Assembly (NCBI RefSeq): GCF_027107535.1
Contig: NZ_CP114283.1
Coordinates: 4,278,001-4,342,000 of the forward strand
Direction of reading: 5' to 3'
Length of the DNA stretch: 64,000 nucleotides
Source: Streptomyces aurantiacus
Lineage (GTDB): Bacteria > Actinomycetota > Actinomycetes > Streptomycetales > Streptomycetaceae
Positions 51,773 through 61,911 of the stretch are shown here, piece after piece. Position numbers and translations under genes: made by a program. Positions within the stretch are counted from its first letter, which is position 1; each line of letters starts with the position of its first letter. The notes below the pieces were generated by a model. It saw nothing but the letters and a program-made list of their open reading frames with translations, was not told where the DNA came from and ran no database searches.

Positions 51773-52633
51773 TCAGGCGTCGTAGGTGTGGAAGCCTCGG
51801 CCGCTCTTGCGGCCGAGGTGGCCCGCGGCGACCATGCGGCGCAGGAGGGCGGGCGGCGCGTACAGCGGCTCCTTGAACTCCTCGTACATCGACTCGGCCA
51901 CGGCCTGGGCGGTGTCGAGGCCGATGAGGTCGAGCAGGCGCAACGGCCCCATGGGGTGGGCGCATCCGAGTTCCATGCCCCGGTCGATGTCTTCCGGCTG
52001 TGCGGAGCCCGACTCCACCATCCGTACGGCGCTGAGCAGGTAGGGGACGAGGAGGGCGTTGACGACGAAGCCGGAGCGGTCGGGCGCCTGGATGGCGTGT
52101 TTGCCCAACTGTTCGGCGAAGCCCTGGGTGCGCCGCACGGTGTCCGCGCTGGTGGTGAGGGCGGGAATGAGCTCGACCAGCTGCTGCACGGGCACGGGGT
52201 TGAAGAAGTGCATGCCGATGACCTGTGCGGGACGCTCGGTGACGACGGCGAGGTCGACGATGGGGATCGATGAGGTGTTGGTCGCCAGGACCGCGGCAGG
52301 GTCCTCGACTGCCTTGTCCAGGGTGCGCAGCACGTCGGTCTTGATGTCGCGGTTCTCGGCGACGGCCTCGACGACGAACTGGCGGTCGGCCATGTCGCTG
52401 AGGTCATGGGTGAAGGAAAGCCGGGCGAGGGCCTGGTCGCGCTGCTCTTCGCTGAGCTTGCCACGCCGTACGCCTCGGTCGAGGGAGGCGGTGAGCCGGC
52501 GGCGGCCCGCATCGAGCGCGTCCGGGGTGGCCTCGGCGACTCGGACGTCGATGCCGTTGCGGGCGGCGACTTCGGCGATGCCGGAGCCCATGAGGCCGCA
52601 TCCGACAACGCCGAGACGGGTAACGGGATCCAT
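51773..52633 (-). CDS. 3-hydroxybutyryl-CoA dehydrogenase
   Basis: The 286-residue protein begins MDPVTRLGVVGCGLMGSGIA, the Rossmann G-x-G-x-x-G loop at 11-16. It has AVAENRDIKTDVLRTLDKAV, LATNTSSIPIVDLA and IGMHFFNPVPVQQLVELIPA with the catalytic His and Asn. The C-terminal domain reads DRSGFVVNALLVPYLLSAVR and ELGCAHPMGPLRLLDLIGLD. It oxidises short 3-hydroxyacyl-CoA with NAD. Its start is 48 bp after the IcmF stop, so it is cotranscribed with the mutase and likely handles a downstream intermediate. Confidence 0.93.
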   Translation of the reverse strand: MDPVTRLGVVGCGLMGSGIAEVAARNGIDVRVAEATPDALDAGRRRLTASLDRGVRRGKLSEEQRDQALARLSFTHDLSDMADRQFVVEAVAENRDIKTDVLRTLDKAVEDPAAVLATNTSSIPIVDLAVVTERPAQVIGMHFFNPVPVQQLVELIPALTTSADTVRRTQGFAEQLGKHAIQAPDRSGFVVNALLVPYLLSAVRMVESGSAQPEDIDRGMELGCAHPMGPLRLLDLIGLDTAQAVAESMYEEFKEPLYAPPALLRRMVAAGHLGRKSGRGFHTYDA

Positions 52634-52681
52634 CTGAGGTCCTATCTGATGAGTCGCTGCGCGGTGGTTTCCGGGGCTGGG

Positions 52682-55600
52682 TCAGACGTTGCGGCGGTAT
52701 TGGCCACCCACCTCGAAGAAGGCCTCGGTGATCTGCTCGAGCGAGCAGACCCGGGTGGCGTCCATGAGGACGGCGAAGACGTTGCGGCCGCTCGTCGCCG
52801 CGTCCTTGAGAGCTGTCAGGGCGTCGTGGGCCTGGTCGCGGTGGAGGGTCTGGAAGTCCCGCACGCGCTCCAGCTGGGACTGCTTCTCCTCCTCGGTGGC
52901 CCGGGCGAGTTCCAGCTGCGAGGGCCTGCTGTCGCCGCCGGGGCGTCGGAAGGTGTTGACGCCGATGATGGGCAGAGTTCCGTCGTGCTTGCGCTGCTCG
53001 TACAGCATCGACTCGTCCTGGATACGGCCGCGCTGATAGCCGGTCTCCATGGCGCCCAGCACACCACCGCGCTCGCTGATCCTCTCGAACTCGGCGAGCA
53101 CCGCTTCCTCGACCAGGTCGGTTAGCTGGTCGATGACGAACGACCCCTGCAGTGGGTTCTCGTTCATCGCCAGACCCCATTCGCGGTTGATGACGAGCTG
53201 GATCGCCAGCGCCCGCCGTACCGACTCCTCGGACGGGGTGGTGACGGCCTCGTCGTAGGCGTTGGTGTGCAGTGAGTTGGCGTTGTCGTAGATGGCTGTG
53301 AGGGCCTGCAGGGTGGTGCGGATGTCGTTGAAGTCCATCTCCTGGGCGTGCAGGGAGCGGCCGGAGGTCTGGACGTGGTACTTCAACTTCTGCGAGCGCT
53401 CGCCCGCGCCGTACTTGTCCCTCATCGCGACGGCCCAGATGCGGCGGGCGACCCGGCCGAGGACGGAGTATTCGGGGTCCATGCCGTTGGAGAAGAAGAA
53501 CGACAGGTTCGGGGCGAAGTCGTCGATGTGCATGCCGCGGGCCAGGTAGGCCTCGACGTAGGTGAAGCCGTTGGCGAGGGTGAAGGCGAGCTGGCTGATG
53601 GGGTTGGCGCCGGCTTCGGCGATGTGGTAGCCGGAGATGGACACCGAATAGAAGTTGCGGACCTTGTGGGCGATGAACCATTCCTGGATGTCGGCCATCA
53701 TCCGCAGGGAGAACTCGGTGGAGAACAGGCAGGTGTTCTGCCCTTGGTCCTCCTTGAGGATGTCGGCCTGCACGGTGCCGCGCACGCTCGCGAGCGCGCG
53801 GGCCCGCAGCCCGTCCGCCTCTTCCGGCGACGGGTCCCGGCCCTCGGCGGCGCGGAATCCCTCCAGTTGCTGGTCGATGACGGTGTTGAGAAAGAACGCC
53901 AGGATGGTCGGCGCGGGTCCGTTGATGGTCATGGAGACCGAGGTGGCGGGCGCTATCAGGTCGAAGCCGTCGTAGAGCGCCTTCATGTCCGCCAGCGTGG
54001 CCACCGACACTCCGGACGTGCCGACCTTGCCGTAGATGTCGGGGCGTTCGTCCGGGTCCCGGCCGTAGAGGGTGACCGAGTCGAAGGCGGTGGACAGGCG
54101 GGTGGCCGGCTGGCCCTCGGAGAGCAGCTTGAAGCGTCGGTTGGTACGGAACGGATCGCCCTCACCGGCGAACATCCTCGCCGGGTCCTCACCGTCGCGC
54201 TTGAAGGGGAACACCCCGGCCGTGAAGGGGAAGTAGCCGGGCAGGTTCTCCTCGCGCCAGAACCGCACCAGCTCCCCGTGGTCGGTGAAGCGGGGCAGGG
54301 CGACGCGTGGGATTTTGTGGCCGGACAGGGACTCGCGGGTCAGCGTGGTGCGGATCTCCTTGTCCCGGACCTTCACCACCTGCTCGTCTCCGGAGTAGGA
54401 GGCGATGACGGCGGGCCAGTTCTCGAGCTGCTCCGTGACCTGGTGCGGGAGCTGCTTGCGGGCGTCGTCGAGGAGGGACTGCACGTTCGCCGCGTCGGAG
54501 CCGGCCTCGACGAGCCCGTCCCTGGCCGTCTCCAGGTGCTGTACCCGCCTGACCGTGTCGGTCAGTTGCGCGGTCCCGGCGTGGTAGGCGCGGATCGTGT
54601 CGGTGATCTCGGCGAGGTAGCGCACCCGGCCTGCGGGGACCACCTGCCGGATGCCGGAGGAGTGGCGTACCCCGACCGGTGCCAGCGCGCCCTCGGACAG
54701 CGGCAGCCCCTTCTCGGCCAGGCCCGTCTTCAGGTGCTGGTAGAGCGCGGTGACACCGTCGTCGTTGAACGTCGCCGCCGACGTGCCGTACACCGGCATG
54801 TCCTCGGGCTTCATGCCGAAGGCCTCGCGGTTGCGGACCAGTTGGCGGCTGACGTCGCGCTGGGCGTCCTGCGCGCCGCGCCGCTCGAACTTGTTGATCG
54901 CCACGACGTCGGCGAAGTCGAGCATGTCGATCTTCTCCAGCTGCGAGGCGGCGCCGAACTCCGGTGTCATCACGTAGAGCGAGGTGTCGACGAACGGCAC
55001 GATCGCCGCGTCTCCCTGCCCGATGCCCGGCGTCTCCACGATCACGAGGTCGAACCCGGCGGCCTTGACCACGTCGATGACGTCGGACAGGTGCTCGGGC
55101 AGTTCGTGGCTGCCGCGGGTGGCCAGGCTGCGGAAGAAGACCCGGCTCCCGTCGAGGGAGTTCATGCGGATCCGGTCACCTAGCAGCGCACCGCCACCAC
55201 GGCGACGGGTCGGGTCGACCGCAATGACCGCGATGCGTAGCTTGTCCTGCTGGTCGAGGCGGAAACGGCGCACCAACTCGTCGGTCAGTGAGGACTTTCC
55301 GGAGCCGCCGGTGCCGGTGATGCCGAGCACCGGAGTGACCTGTGCCGCGGCGGCGGCTCGCAGTTGCTTCAGCAGATCGGTGGGCAGCTTGCCCAGTTCC
55401 GCGCCGGTGATGGCGCGGGCGATCGCGAACCGGTCGCCGGCGAGCACGGCGGCCGCGTCGGCCGGTTTGCCGTCCCAGAGGTCGAAGTCGCAGTCCTTCA
55501 CCACTGAGTTGACCATCCCGGCCAGGCCCATCCGCTGGCCGTCCTCGGGGGAGAAGATGGTCACCCCGCTCTCGCGCAGCCGGGTGATCTCCTCGGGTAC

Positions 55601-55909
55601 GATCACGCCGCCTCCGCCGCCCACGACGCGGACGTGGTCGGCTCCCTGCGCGCGCAGCGACTCGACCAGGTACTCGAAGTACTCCACGTGCCCGCCCTGG
55701 TAGGACGAGACCGCCACGCCGTGTGCGTCCTCCTCCAGTGCCGCGTCCACGACCTCCCGCACGGACCGGTTGTGTCCGAGGTGGACCACCTCGGCGCCCT
55801 GGGACTGGAAGATGCGCCGCATGATGTTGATCGACGCGTCGTGCCCGTCGAACAGAGCCGAAGCGGTGACCAGGCGGACAGGGTGCACGGGTCGGTGCAG
55901 GTCGCTCAT
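52682..55909 (-). CDS. icmF: Fused isobutyryl-CoA mutase IcmF
   Basis: Start at 55909 gives 1075 residues, normal for IcmF. The B12 domain opens LVTASALFDGHDASINIMRR, with His23 as the cobalt ligand, and includes GGGGGVIVPEEI. The G-protein chaperone follows: GITGTGGSGKSSL (Walker A, near 210), AVDPTRRRGGGALLGDRI and DVVAINKFERRG. The mutase barrel covers about 560-1075 (RTNRRFKLLSEGQPATRLST, YSVSISGYHIAEAGANPISQ, HVQTSGRSLHAQEMDFNDIR). It interconverts isobutyryl-CoA and butyryl-CoA; some members take pivalyl-CoA. A perfect palindrome lies 45 bp upstream. Confidence 0.96.
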   Translation of the reverse strand: MSDLHRPVHPVRLVTASALFDGHDASINIMRRIFQSQGAEVVHLGHNRSVREVVDAALEEDAHGVAVSSYQGGHVEYFEYLVESLRAQGADHVRVVGGGGGVIVPEEITRLRESGVTIFSPEDGQRMGLAGMVNSVVKDCDFDLWDGKPADAAAVLAGDRFAIARAITGAELGKLPTDLLKQLRAAAAAQVTPVLGITGTGGSGKSSLTDELVRRFRLDQQDKLRIAVIAVDPTRRRGGGALLGDRIRMNSLDGSRVFFRSLATRGSHELPEHLSDVIDVVKAAGFDLVIVETPGIGQGDAAIVPFVDTSLYVMTPEFGAASQLEKIDMLDFADVVAINKFERRGAQDAQRDVSRQLVRNREAFGMKPEDMPVYGTSAATFNDDGVTALYQHLKTGLAEKGLPLSEGALAPVGVRHSSGIRQVVPAGRVRYLAEITDTIRAYHAGTAQLTDTVRRVQHLETARDGLVEAGSDAANVQSLLDDARKQLPHQVTEQLENWPAVIASYSGDEQVVKVRDKEIRTTLTRESLSGHKIPRVALPRFTDHGELVRFWREENLPGYFPFTAGVFPFKRDGEDPARMFAGEGDPFRTNRRFKLLSEGQPATRLSTAFDSVTLYGRDPDERPDIYGKVGTSGVSVATLADMKALYDGFDLIAPATSVSMTINGPAPTILAFFLNTVIDQQLEGFRAAEGRDPSPEEADGLRARALASVRGTVQADILKEDQGQNTCLFSTEFSLRMMADIQEWFIAHKVRNFYSVSISGYHIAEAGANPISQLAFTLANGFTYVEAYLARGMHIDDFAPNLSFFFSNGMDPEYSVLGRVARRIWAVAMRDKYGAGERSQKLKYHVQTSGRSLHAQEMDFNDIRTTLQALTAIYDNANSLHTNAYDEAVTTPSEESVRRALAIQLVINREWGLAMNENPLQGSFVIDQLTDLVEEAVLAEFERISERGGVLGAMETGYQRGRIQDESMLYEQRKHDGTLPIIGVNTFRRPGGDSRPSQLELARATEEEKQSQLERVRDFQTLHRDQAHDALTALKDAATSGRNVFAVLMDATRVCSLEQITEAFFEVGGQYRRNV

Positions 55910-55953
55910 GAGGGGCCTTCCCGGGCAGGGTGGGGTACAGCTGACAGAAGAGA

Positions 55954-55971
55954 TACTAGGACGTCCTAGTA
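55954..55971. promoter_or_regulatory. Perfect 18-bp palindrome upstream of icmF
   Basis: TACTAGGACGTCCTAGTA is a perfect dyad located 45 bp before the icmF start, just after the reductase stop codon. Its size and form fit a TetR-family operator. No TetR gene is in the window, so the regulator must lie elsewhere. Confidence 0.75.
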
Positions 55972-55992
55972 AATTACTGGAATCGATCGCGG

Positions 55993-56961
55993 TCACAGAT
56001 CGAGGACAAGGCGAGGTCCGCACGAGCGGGAGACGCAGATGAGCATGGTGTCGCCGGCGGCCCGCTCATCCTCGGTGAGCAGTGAGTCGCGGTGGTCGGG
56101 CCTGCCGTCGAGTACGTCGGTCTCGCAGGTGCCGCACGTGCCCTCCCGGCAGGAGAAGTCGACCGCGACGCCGGCCTGCTCCACCGTTTCGAGGACCGAG
56201 CGGTCCGGCGGCACCGTGAGAGTGAGCCCGGAGCGGGCGAGCTCCAGCTCGAAGGTTTCGGTCGGGTCGGTCGCGGCCGTCCGCACCGGGGCGAACCGTT
56301 CGACGCCCAGCGTGCCGGGGGGCCAGCCACCGCAGTGTTCCTGCACCGCCTGCAGCAGGGGTTCGGGACCGCAGGCATGCACCAGGGTGCCCTCCCCGGG
56401 TACGCCGAGGTGAGCGGCGAGGTCCAGCAGGCCGTACTCGTCCTGCGGACGGATGAGTACCCGGTCCCCGTGCGGAGCGAGGCGGTCCAGGAACGCCATG
56501 GAGGTGCGGGTGCGGCCGCCGTACAGCAGACGCCAGTCGGCTCCCGCTTTCGCGGCGGCCTCCACCATGGGAAGGATGGGCGTGATCCCGACGCCTCCGG
56601 CGATGAACAGATGGCGTGCGGCGGGCCGCAGCGGGAAGTTGTTCCGCGGTCCGCGGACCCGCACGGTGGCGCCCTCGCGCAGGTGGTCGTGGACGTACGC
56701 GGAGCCGCCGCGACCTCGCGGCTCGCGCAGCACGGCGATCTGCCAGGCCCCGCGTTCGGCCGGCTGCCCGCACAGGGAGTACTGACGGATCAGATCGCCG
56801 TCGTCGCCGTCCAGGAATACGTCGATGTGGGCGCCCGGTGTCCAGGCGGGGAGCATCTCGCCGTCGGGGCTGCGCAGGGTGAGAGAGACGACGCCGTCGG
56901 CGGCGAGGGTGCGGGCCGCCACGACAAGGGTCGTGTCGACCGGGGGGAGGTGGTCGTTCAT
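55993..56961 (-). CDS. Phthalate-dioxygenase-reductase-type FMN/2Fe-2S protein
   Basis: Start at 56961 ([20 protein letters not shown]) gives 322 residues. The FMN domain has [20 protein letters not shown], the NAD domain [20 protein letters not shown] and [14 protein letters not shown]. The C-terminal plant-type ferredoxin has [12 protein letters not shown] and a later Cys in MLICVSRS. This order (FMN, NAD, 2Fe-2S) is the single-component reductase of class IA oxygenases such as VanB. Its partner oxygenase is not in the window and may lie upstream or be a P450. The stop is 83 bp before icmF. Confidence 0.92.
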   Translation of the reverse strand: MNDHLPPVDTTLVVAARTLAADGVVSLTLRSPDGEMLPAWTPGAHIDVFLDGDDGDLIRQYSLCGQPAERGAWQIAVLREPRGRGGSAYVHDHLREGATVRVRGPRNNFPLRPAARHLFIAGGVGITPILPMVEAAAKAGADWRLLYGGRTRTSMAFLDRLAPHGDRVLIRPQDEYGLLDLAAHLGVPGEGTLVHACGPEPLLQAVQEHCGGWPPGTLGVERFAPVRTAATDPTETFELELARSGLTLTVPPDRSVLETVEQAGVAVDFSCREGTCGTCETDVLDGRPDHRDSLLTEDERAAGDTMLICVSRSCGPRLVLDL

Positions 56962-56980
56962 GGTGGTTCGGCTCCGGGGT

Positions 56981-58171
56981 TCAGTCCTGCGTCGGGACAT
57001 GCAGCAACAGCGCGTCACCCTGGCCGCCGCCCCCGCACAGGGCCGCCGCTCCGCTGCCGCCTCCGCGCCGCCGCAGTTCCGCCGCGAGAGTCAGCACCAG
57101 CCGGGCTCCGGTCATGCCGACCGGGTGCCCGAGCGCGATCGCTCCGCCGTTGACGTTCACCTTGTCCAGGGGGATGTCCAGCTCCCGTACGGAAGCCAGG
57201 GCCACGCCGGCGAACGCCTCGTTGATCTCGAACAGGTCCAGGTCGGCGGCCTTCAGCCGGGCGTCCCGGGACAGGGCGTCGCGGACCGCGCCGGCCGGCT
57301 GGACGAGCAGCGAGGGGTCGGGGCCCGCGACCGTGCCGTAGGCGCCGATCTCGGCGAGCGGCGTCAGGCCCTCCCGCCGGGCGCGCTCCGCGCTCATCAC
57401 GACGACGGCCGCGGCGCCGTCCGAGAGCTGGGACGAGTTGCCGGCGGTGATGGTGCCCGCGCTGGAGAAAGCCGGCCTCAGGCGTCCCAGGCTCTCGGCG
57501 GTGCTTGCCGGCCGTACACCCTCGTCGGTGACCACCACCGTCTCGCCGCGACGCCCCGCCACGGTGACGGGGGTGATCTCCTCGGACAACGCCCCCGACT
57601 CCTGGGCGTGGGCGGCCCTTTGATGGGACAGCGCGCTGTACTCGTCCTGTTCCGCGCGGGTCAGGGCGAACGGCTGTTGGTGGCGCTCGGTGGCCGCGCC
57701 CATGGAGACGCCGTCGAAGGCGCAGACGAGAGCGTCGCGGTCAAGGGCGTCCTCGGCCGCGGCCGAGCCGTACTTCCAGCCGGTGCGAGCTCCGCGCAGC
57801 AGGTGCGGGGCGCCCGACATGGACTCCATGCCACCGGCCACGACCACCTCGTGGCGGCCGGAGGCGATCATGAGGTCGGCCAGGGCGATGGCGTGCAGCC
57901 CGGACAGGCAGAGCTTGTTGACGGTGCTCGCGGGGACGGAGAACGGAATTCCGGCGCGGACCGCGGCCTGCCGTGCCGAGTTGGGGCCTGTCCCGGCCTG
58001 CACGACATGCCCCATGACGACGGCTTCCACGGCTGCCGGGTCCAGCCGGACGGCGGCCAGTGCCGCGCCGATGGCGTGGGCGCCGAGGTCGACCGCGGAC
58101 ACGGAGCTGAGGGTGCCCATCAGTTTGCCGATGGGCGTTCTGGCTCCGGCGACGATGACGGATCCGGGCAT
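56981..58171 (-). CDS. Acetyl-CoA acetyltransferase (thiolase)
   Basis: The 396-residue protein starts [20 protein letters not shown]. The nucleophile is Cys88 in [25 protein letters not shown] and [16 protein letters not shown] supply Asn and His, and [15 protein letters not shown] the second Cys. It is a complete thiolase II for cleaving or forming acetoacetyl-CoA-type thioesters. It ends 20 bp before the reductase start and belongs to the same minus-strand operon. Confidence 0.94.
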   Translation of the reverse strand: MPGSVIVAGARTPIGKLMGTLSSVSAVDLGAHAIGAALAAVRLDPAAVEAVVMGHVVQAGTGPNSARQAAVRAGIPFSVPASTVNKLCLSGLHAIALADLMIASGRHEVVVAGGMESMSGAPHLLRGARTGWKYGSAAAEDALDRDALVCAFDGVSMGAATERHQQPFALTRAEQDEYSALSHQRAAHAQESGALSEEITPVTVAGRRGETVVVTDEGVRPASTAESLGRLRPAFSSAGTITAGNSSQLSDGAAAVVVMSAERARREGLTPLAEIGAYGTVAGPDPSLLVQPAGAVRDALSRDARLKAADLDLFEINEAFAGVALASVRELDIPLDKVNVNGGAIALGHPVGMTGARLVLTLAAELRRRGGGSGAAALCGGGGQGDALLLHVPTQD

Positions 58172-58201
58172 GGCCGGGACCTCCTGGGATGTGGGAAAGG
58201 A

Positions 58202-58807
58202 TCAGACGGCCGCGTCGACGGCACGTTCTGCGATCATGTGGGCTGTCTCGTTCACCGAGTGCAGAACGATCCGGCCGCCGGGCATGCGCCGCACCCGGCT
58301 GACCGACGTGTAGTCGGGGTGGAACCAGAACATCGTGGGCAGGCCGAGCACCGTCGCCAGGTAGGTGTTGGTGATGCCGCCATGGCACACGACCGCGACC
58401 CGCCCGCCGGGATGGGCGTCGAAGATGGTGTCCATGGCCCGTACGGCACGCGTGCGAAAGGCGTCCCAGTCCAGATCGGGCACGAAATCCTCGTAGCGTC
58501 CCTCGGCGAGCGCCGCCGCCCGGGGATCGTCCGCGCCGATCTGCTCCGGTGGCATGTAGGGCTGGGACACGTCCGTGTCCCACTCGCGCAGGTCGTCGAG
58601 GACCGTGGCGGTCATGCCGGTGAGGCGCTCCAGGGGCGCCACCGTCTCACGGGCCCGCTGGAACGGGCTGACGTACAGGGCGTCGACGTCGTCGTGCGCG
58701 AGCCAGTTGGCGAGGCGCTCGGCCTGGGCTGCGCCCTCCGGCGACAGTCCCGGGTCGAACACTCCCGCCATGGGGAGGCCGTGCCGGATGAGGAGGAGTT
58801 CGGTCAT
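58202..58807 (-). CDS. Histidine phosphatase family protein
   Basis: Start at 58807 (MTELLLIRHGLPMAGVFDPG) gives 201 residues. The RHG motif (Arg8, His9), YVSPFQRARETVAPLE with the second Arg, and VVCHGGITNTYLA with the second His are all present. It is a phosphoglycerate-mutase-like phosphatase. In an acyl-CoA operon it could remove phosphate from a CoA or adenylate side product, but that is speculation. The next gene starts 30 bp on. Confidence 0.9.
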   Translation of the reverse strand: MTELLLIRHGLPMAGVFDPGLSPEGAAQAERLANWLAHDDVDALYVSPFQRARETVAPLERLTGMTATVLDDLREWDTDVSQPYMPPEQIGADDPRAAALAEGRYEDFVPDLDWDAFRTRAVRAMDTIFDAHPGGRVAVVCHGGITNTYLATVLGLPTMFWFHPDYTSVSRVRRMPGGRIVLHSVNETAHMIAERAVDAAV

Positions 58808-58845
58808 GAGGGGTCCTTCGTGCGGGTGAGGGGCGGGCGGGTGAC

Positions 58846-60384
58846 TCAGCCGGCGATGGTCCGTTCCGAGCTCCAGTAGGGGCGGCGCATCGCGCGCTTG
58901 TCGAGCTTGCCCATCGCGTTGCGCAGGAGTTCGGGAACGAACTCGTACGACCGCGGGCACTTGTAGGCGGCGAGGCGCTCGCGGCAGAACCGGTCGAGCT
59001 CATCGGACGGCGGATCGTCCCCGGCCGCCACGACCAGGGCCCGCAGGGACTCGCCGAAGTCCGGGTCGGGTACGCCGATGACCGCGACCTCGGCGACCGC
59101 CGGGTGCTGCCGCAGTACGGCCTCGCTCTCGGCCGGGTAGAGGTTGACGCCGCCGGAGACCACGACGTCGGCGGCCCGGTCGGTGATGAAGATGTAGCCG
59201 TTCGCGTCGACGTAGCCGATGTCGCCGAGCGTGAAGACGCCGGGGGAGAGGTAGGCGGACCTGGTCTTGTCCGGGTCGGCGTGGTAACGGACGCCCTGGT
59301 CCTCCGGGGCCCGGAAAGCCAGCAGTCCGCGTTCTCCGGGCGGCAGTTGCCGGCCGTCGTCATCGGTGACCAGGACCTCGAACGGGGGCCGGACGCGCCC
59401 GACCGAGCCAGGATGCTCCAGCCACTCGGTGCTGCTGATGCGGGCCACGGTGCCCGCTTCGCTGGCGCCGTACGACTCGGTCAGCACCGGACCGAACCAC
59501 TCGATCATGGTGCGCTTCACGTCCGGCGGACACGCGGAGCCGGTGTGGGAGACCTGCCGCAGGCTGGAGACGTCGTACCGGACGCGGACCTCTTCCGGGA
59601 GGGCGAGCAGCCGCTGGAAGTGGGTGGGCACCATCACGGTCGAGGAGACCCGCCACCTCTGCACACGGCTGAGGAACGACTCCGCGTCGTATCTGCCGAG
59701 TACGACCACCGGCTGACCGGCCGCCAGATGCCGCAGCGAGGTCAGCGGCGCGTTGTGCTGGAGCGGCCCGCACACCAGGTGAGGCCCCGGCGGGAAACCG
59801 GGCCGGGCGGCCATCGCGGCGAGGTAGGCGCAGCTGTCCGTGACCGGGCCGCTCACCCAGCGCACCTCGGTGCCGCGCGCCCGTCCGGTGGTTCCGGAGG
59901 TATACACGAGCGGAGGCCGGGCGGGACGGTCCGTCGGGAGGGTGCGCCCGGTGGGCGCGGCCGCCAGCCACAGGTCCCAGTCGAAGGCGTGCCCGATCGC
60001 CGGGGTGCCGTGCGTCACGACCGGCAGGCCCAGTTCCCGGGCCGCGTCCAGGGCGGCGCCCGCGCCGGCCGGCCCGGCGATGATCGCGGTCGTACCCGCG
60101 TCGACGATCTGGTCGACGAGTTCTGCCGACGTGAGGTTGCGGGAGGTGGCCACGGTTCCGACACCGGCCCGCAGACCGGCCAGATGGGCCACCAGTGTGG
60201 GGATCGCGTTGTCCCCGAGGACGGCGACCCGGTCGTCGGGGCCGGGCGCCAACTCCAGCAGCCGTACCGCCGCCCGCGCCACCTGGTCGGCGAGGCCGGA
60301 CCAGGACAGCACACCCAGGTCGTCCGCCAGGGCGGGCTCGTCGGGTGTCTCCTGGGCACGACGGTCGAGTGGCAGCAGCGACAT
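58846..60384 (-). CDS. AMP-binding acyl-CoA ligase
   Basis: Start at 60384 follows GGAGGA; the product is 512 residues. The phosphate loop is LVYTSGTTGRARG, then LTESYGASEAG for the adenylate site and FTLGDIGYVDANGYIFITDR as the hinge region. The C-terminal lobe has the catalytic Lys in LLRNAMGKLDKRAM. It activates a carboxylic acid to acyl-CoA. It leads the minus-strand operon toward phosphatase, thiolase, reductase and icmF, and is divergent from the acyl-CoA dehydrogenase 206 bp away. Confidence 0.93.
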   Translation of the reverse strand: MSLLPLDRRAQETPDEPALADDLGVLSWSGLADQVARAAVRLLELAPGPDDRVAVLGDNAIPTLVAHLAGLRAGVGTVATSRNLTSAELVDQIVDAGTTAIIAGPAGAGAALDAARELGLPVVTHGTPAIGHAFDWDLWLAAAPTGRTLPTDRPARPPLVYTSGTTGRARGTEVRWVSGPVTDSCAYLAAMAARPGFPPGPHLVCGPLQHNAPLTSLRHLAAGQPVVVLGRYDAESFLSRVQRWRVSSTVMVPTHFQRLLALPEEVRVRYDVSSLRQVSHTGSACPPDVKRTMIEWFGPVLTESYGASEAGTVARISSTEWLEHPGSVGRVRPPFEVLVTDDDGRQLPPGERGLLAFRAPEDQGVRYHADPDKTRSAYLSPGVFTLGDIGYVDANGYIFITDRAADVVVSGGVNLYPAESEAVLRQHPAVAEVAVIGVPDPDFGESLRALVVAAGDDPPSDELDRFCRERLAAYKCPRSYEFVPELLRNAMGKLDKRAMRRPYWSSERTIAG

Positions 60385-60590
60385 GGCTCCTCCGGCGGCT
60401 CCGCGGGCCTCTCCCGATTCGAGGGGAGAGGGAATGCGGAGACTGTAGCGTTTATCAAGAAAGTACGGAACACTCTGACTCAAGCGGAAGCCATTCATGT
60501 GCCTCTCAGCAGCCGTGAAGAGGCACTTCTCGCCTTCTTGCAGGTATCCGTTACTGAATCTGCCGTCTGGTAAGTGTCCGAGGAGGATCC

Positions 60591-61829
60591 ATGTCCCGTC
60601 CCGATCCGGACGCATGGCGCACGCAGGTCCGGCAGTGGCTGGCCACCGTGCTCGAACCGGCGCCGGTGCCGGAATCCGCCGGCGAGGCCGCCGACCTCGC
60701 CGTGTTCCACAACCTTCCCGAGGAGGAGGAACGTCTGCTGCTCGAGCGCTGCCGCGCCTACCAGCGGGCCCGCTTCGACGCCGGCTACCAGGCGCTGACC
60801 CTCCCCGCGGACAAGGGCGGCGCGGGTCTGACCGCCGCCCACGTGGCTGCCTTCGCCGAGGAGGAGTCCGCCTTCGCAGTGCCGCCGTCCACCGAGCTCA
60901 TCAGTGTCACCGTGCGCCTGGTCGCGATGGCCGTCTCCCTCTTCGGCACGGCGGAGCAGCGCCACGACCACGCACGCGCGTTCCTGCGCACCGACCTGCT
61001 GGCCTGCCAGCTCTTCAGCGAGCCCGGCGCAGGATCCGACCTCGCGGCCCTGCGTACCCGCGCCCGGCAGGACGAAGACCACTGGGTGCTCGACGGCCAG
61101 AAGGTGTGGACGTCGGGCGCCCAGTTCGCCGACTATGGCTTGCTGCTCGCCCGCACCGACCCGGACGTCGTCAAACAGGCCGGCATCACCGCCTTCCTGG
61201 TCCCGATGGACTCCACCGGAGTGGAGGTGCGCCCCATCCGGCAGATGAGCGGCGGCGCATCCTTCAACGAGGTGTTCCTCAGCGGCGTACGCGTCCCGGA
61301 CCGGTTCCGGATCGGGCGGCCCGGCCAGGGCTGGGAGGTCGCCACCACCACCCTCGCCTTCGAACGGACAGCGTCCGGCAGCGGCAACCGCCGCAAGGGC
61401 GGCACCTTCTCGGACGTTCTCGCGCTCGCCCGCTCCCTCGGCCGCACCACGGACCCGCTGGTCCGCCAGCGCCTCGCCGACCTGTACGTACGTGCGGCCC
61501 TGCGCGCGGCCACCGTCGACCGTGTCGCCAGGACGAGTGCCGCCGGCGGCCGGCCGGGCCCGGAGGCGTCGCTGACCAAACTCATGGCCTCCGACCTGCT
61601 CACCCGCACCGGCCAGGTCGCCGCCGAGCTGATGGGGGCACGGATCAGCGCGGACACCGGGGAACCGGGCACGTTCGCCTGGACACAGCATCTGCTGGGT
61701 GCCCCCGGCTACCGGCTGGCCGGAGGCACCGATCAGATCCAGCGCAACCTGATCGGCGAACGGGTGTTGAAGCTGCCGCCGGAGCCGCGGGCAGACCGGG
61801 CGCCTTTCTCGCAGCTTCCCGGCAACTGA
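60591..61829 (+). CDS. Acyl-CoA dehydrogenase
   Basis: ATG at 60591 has GAGGAGG just upstream and gives 412 residues. The family motifs are LACQLFSEPGAGSDLAALRT, WVLDGQKVWTSGAQFADYGL, MSGGASFNEVFLSGVRVPD and YRLAGGTDQIQRNLIGERVL. It is FAD-dependent and introduces a double bond next to the thioester, passing electrons to ETF. The bulky N-terminal segment (about 1-60) is typical of the branch that takes substituted or ring-derived acyl-CoAs. It starts the plus-strand arm of this locus. Confidence 0.94.
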   Translation: MSRPDPDAWRTQVRQWLATVLEPAPVPESAGEAADLAVFHNLPEEEERLLLERCRAYQRARFDAGYQALTLPADKGGAGLTAAHVAAFAEEESAFAVPPSTELISVTVRLVAMAVSLFGTAEQRHDHARAFLRTDLLACQLFSEPGAGSDLAALRTRARQDEDHWVLDGQKVWTSGAQFADYGLLLARTDPDVVKQAGITAFLVPMDSTGVEVRPIRQMSGGASFNEVFLSGVRVPDRFRIGRPGQGWEVATTTLAFERTASGSGNRRKGGTFSDVLALARSLGRTTDPLVRQRLADLYVRAALRAATVDRVARTSAAGGRPGPEASLTKLMASDLLTRTGQVAAELMGARISADTGEPGTFAWTQHLLGAPGYRLAGGTDQIQRNLIGERVLKLPPEPRADRAPFSQLPGN

Positions 61830-61911
61830 GGGATCTTCCTCGCACTTGCAGGGCCTTCCCGGCAGCGGAGCGACCGGGAACCGTTTCGGCAATCACAAAG
61901 GAGTGACAGCG

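Noticed and set aside
53348..55183. 611-codon open frame opposite icmF
   Set aside because: Antisense shadow of a perfectly conserved IcmF; no domain is recognisable.
56825..58879. 684-codon plus-strand frame across reductase, thiolase and phosphatase genes
   Set aside because: It crosses three well-defined minus-strand genes and has no family motifs.
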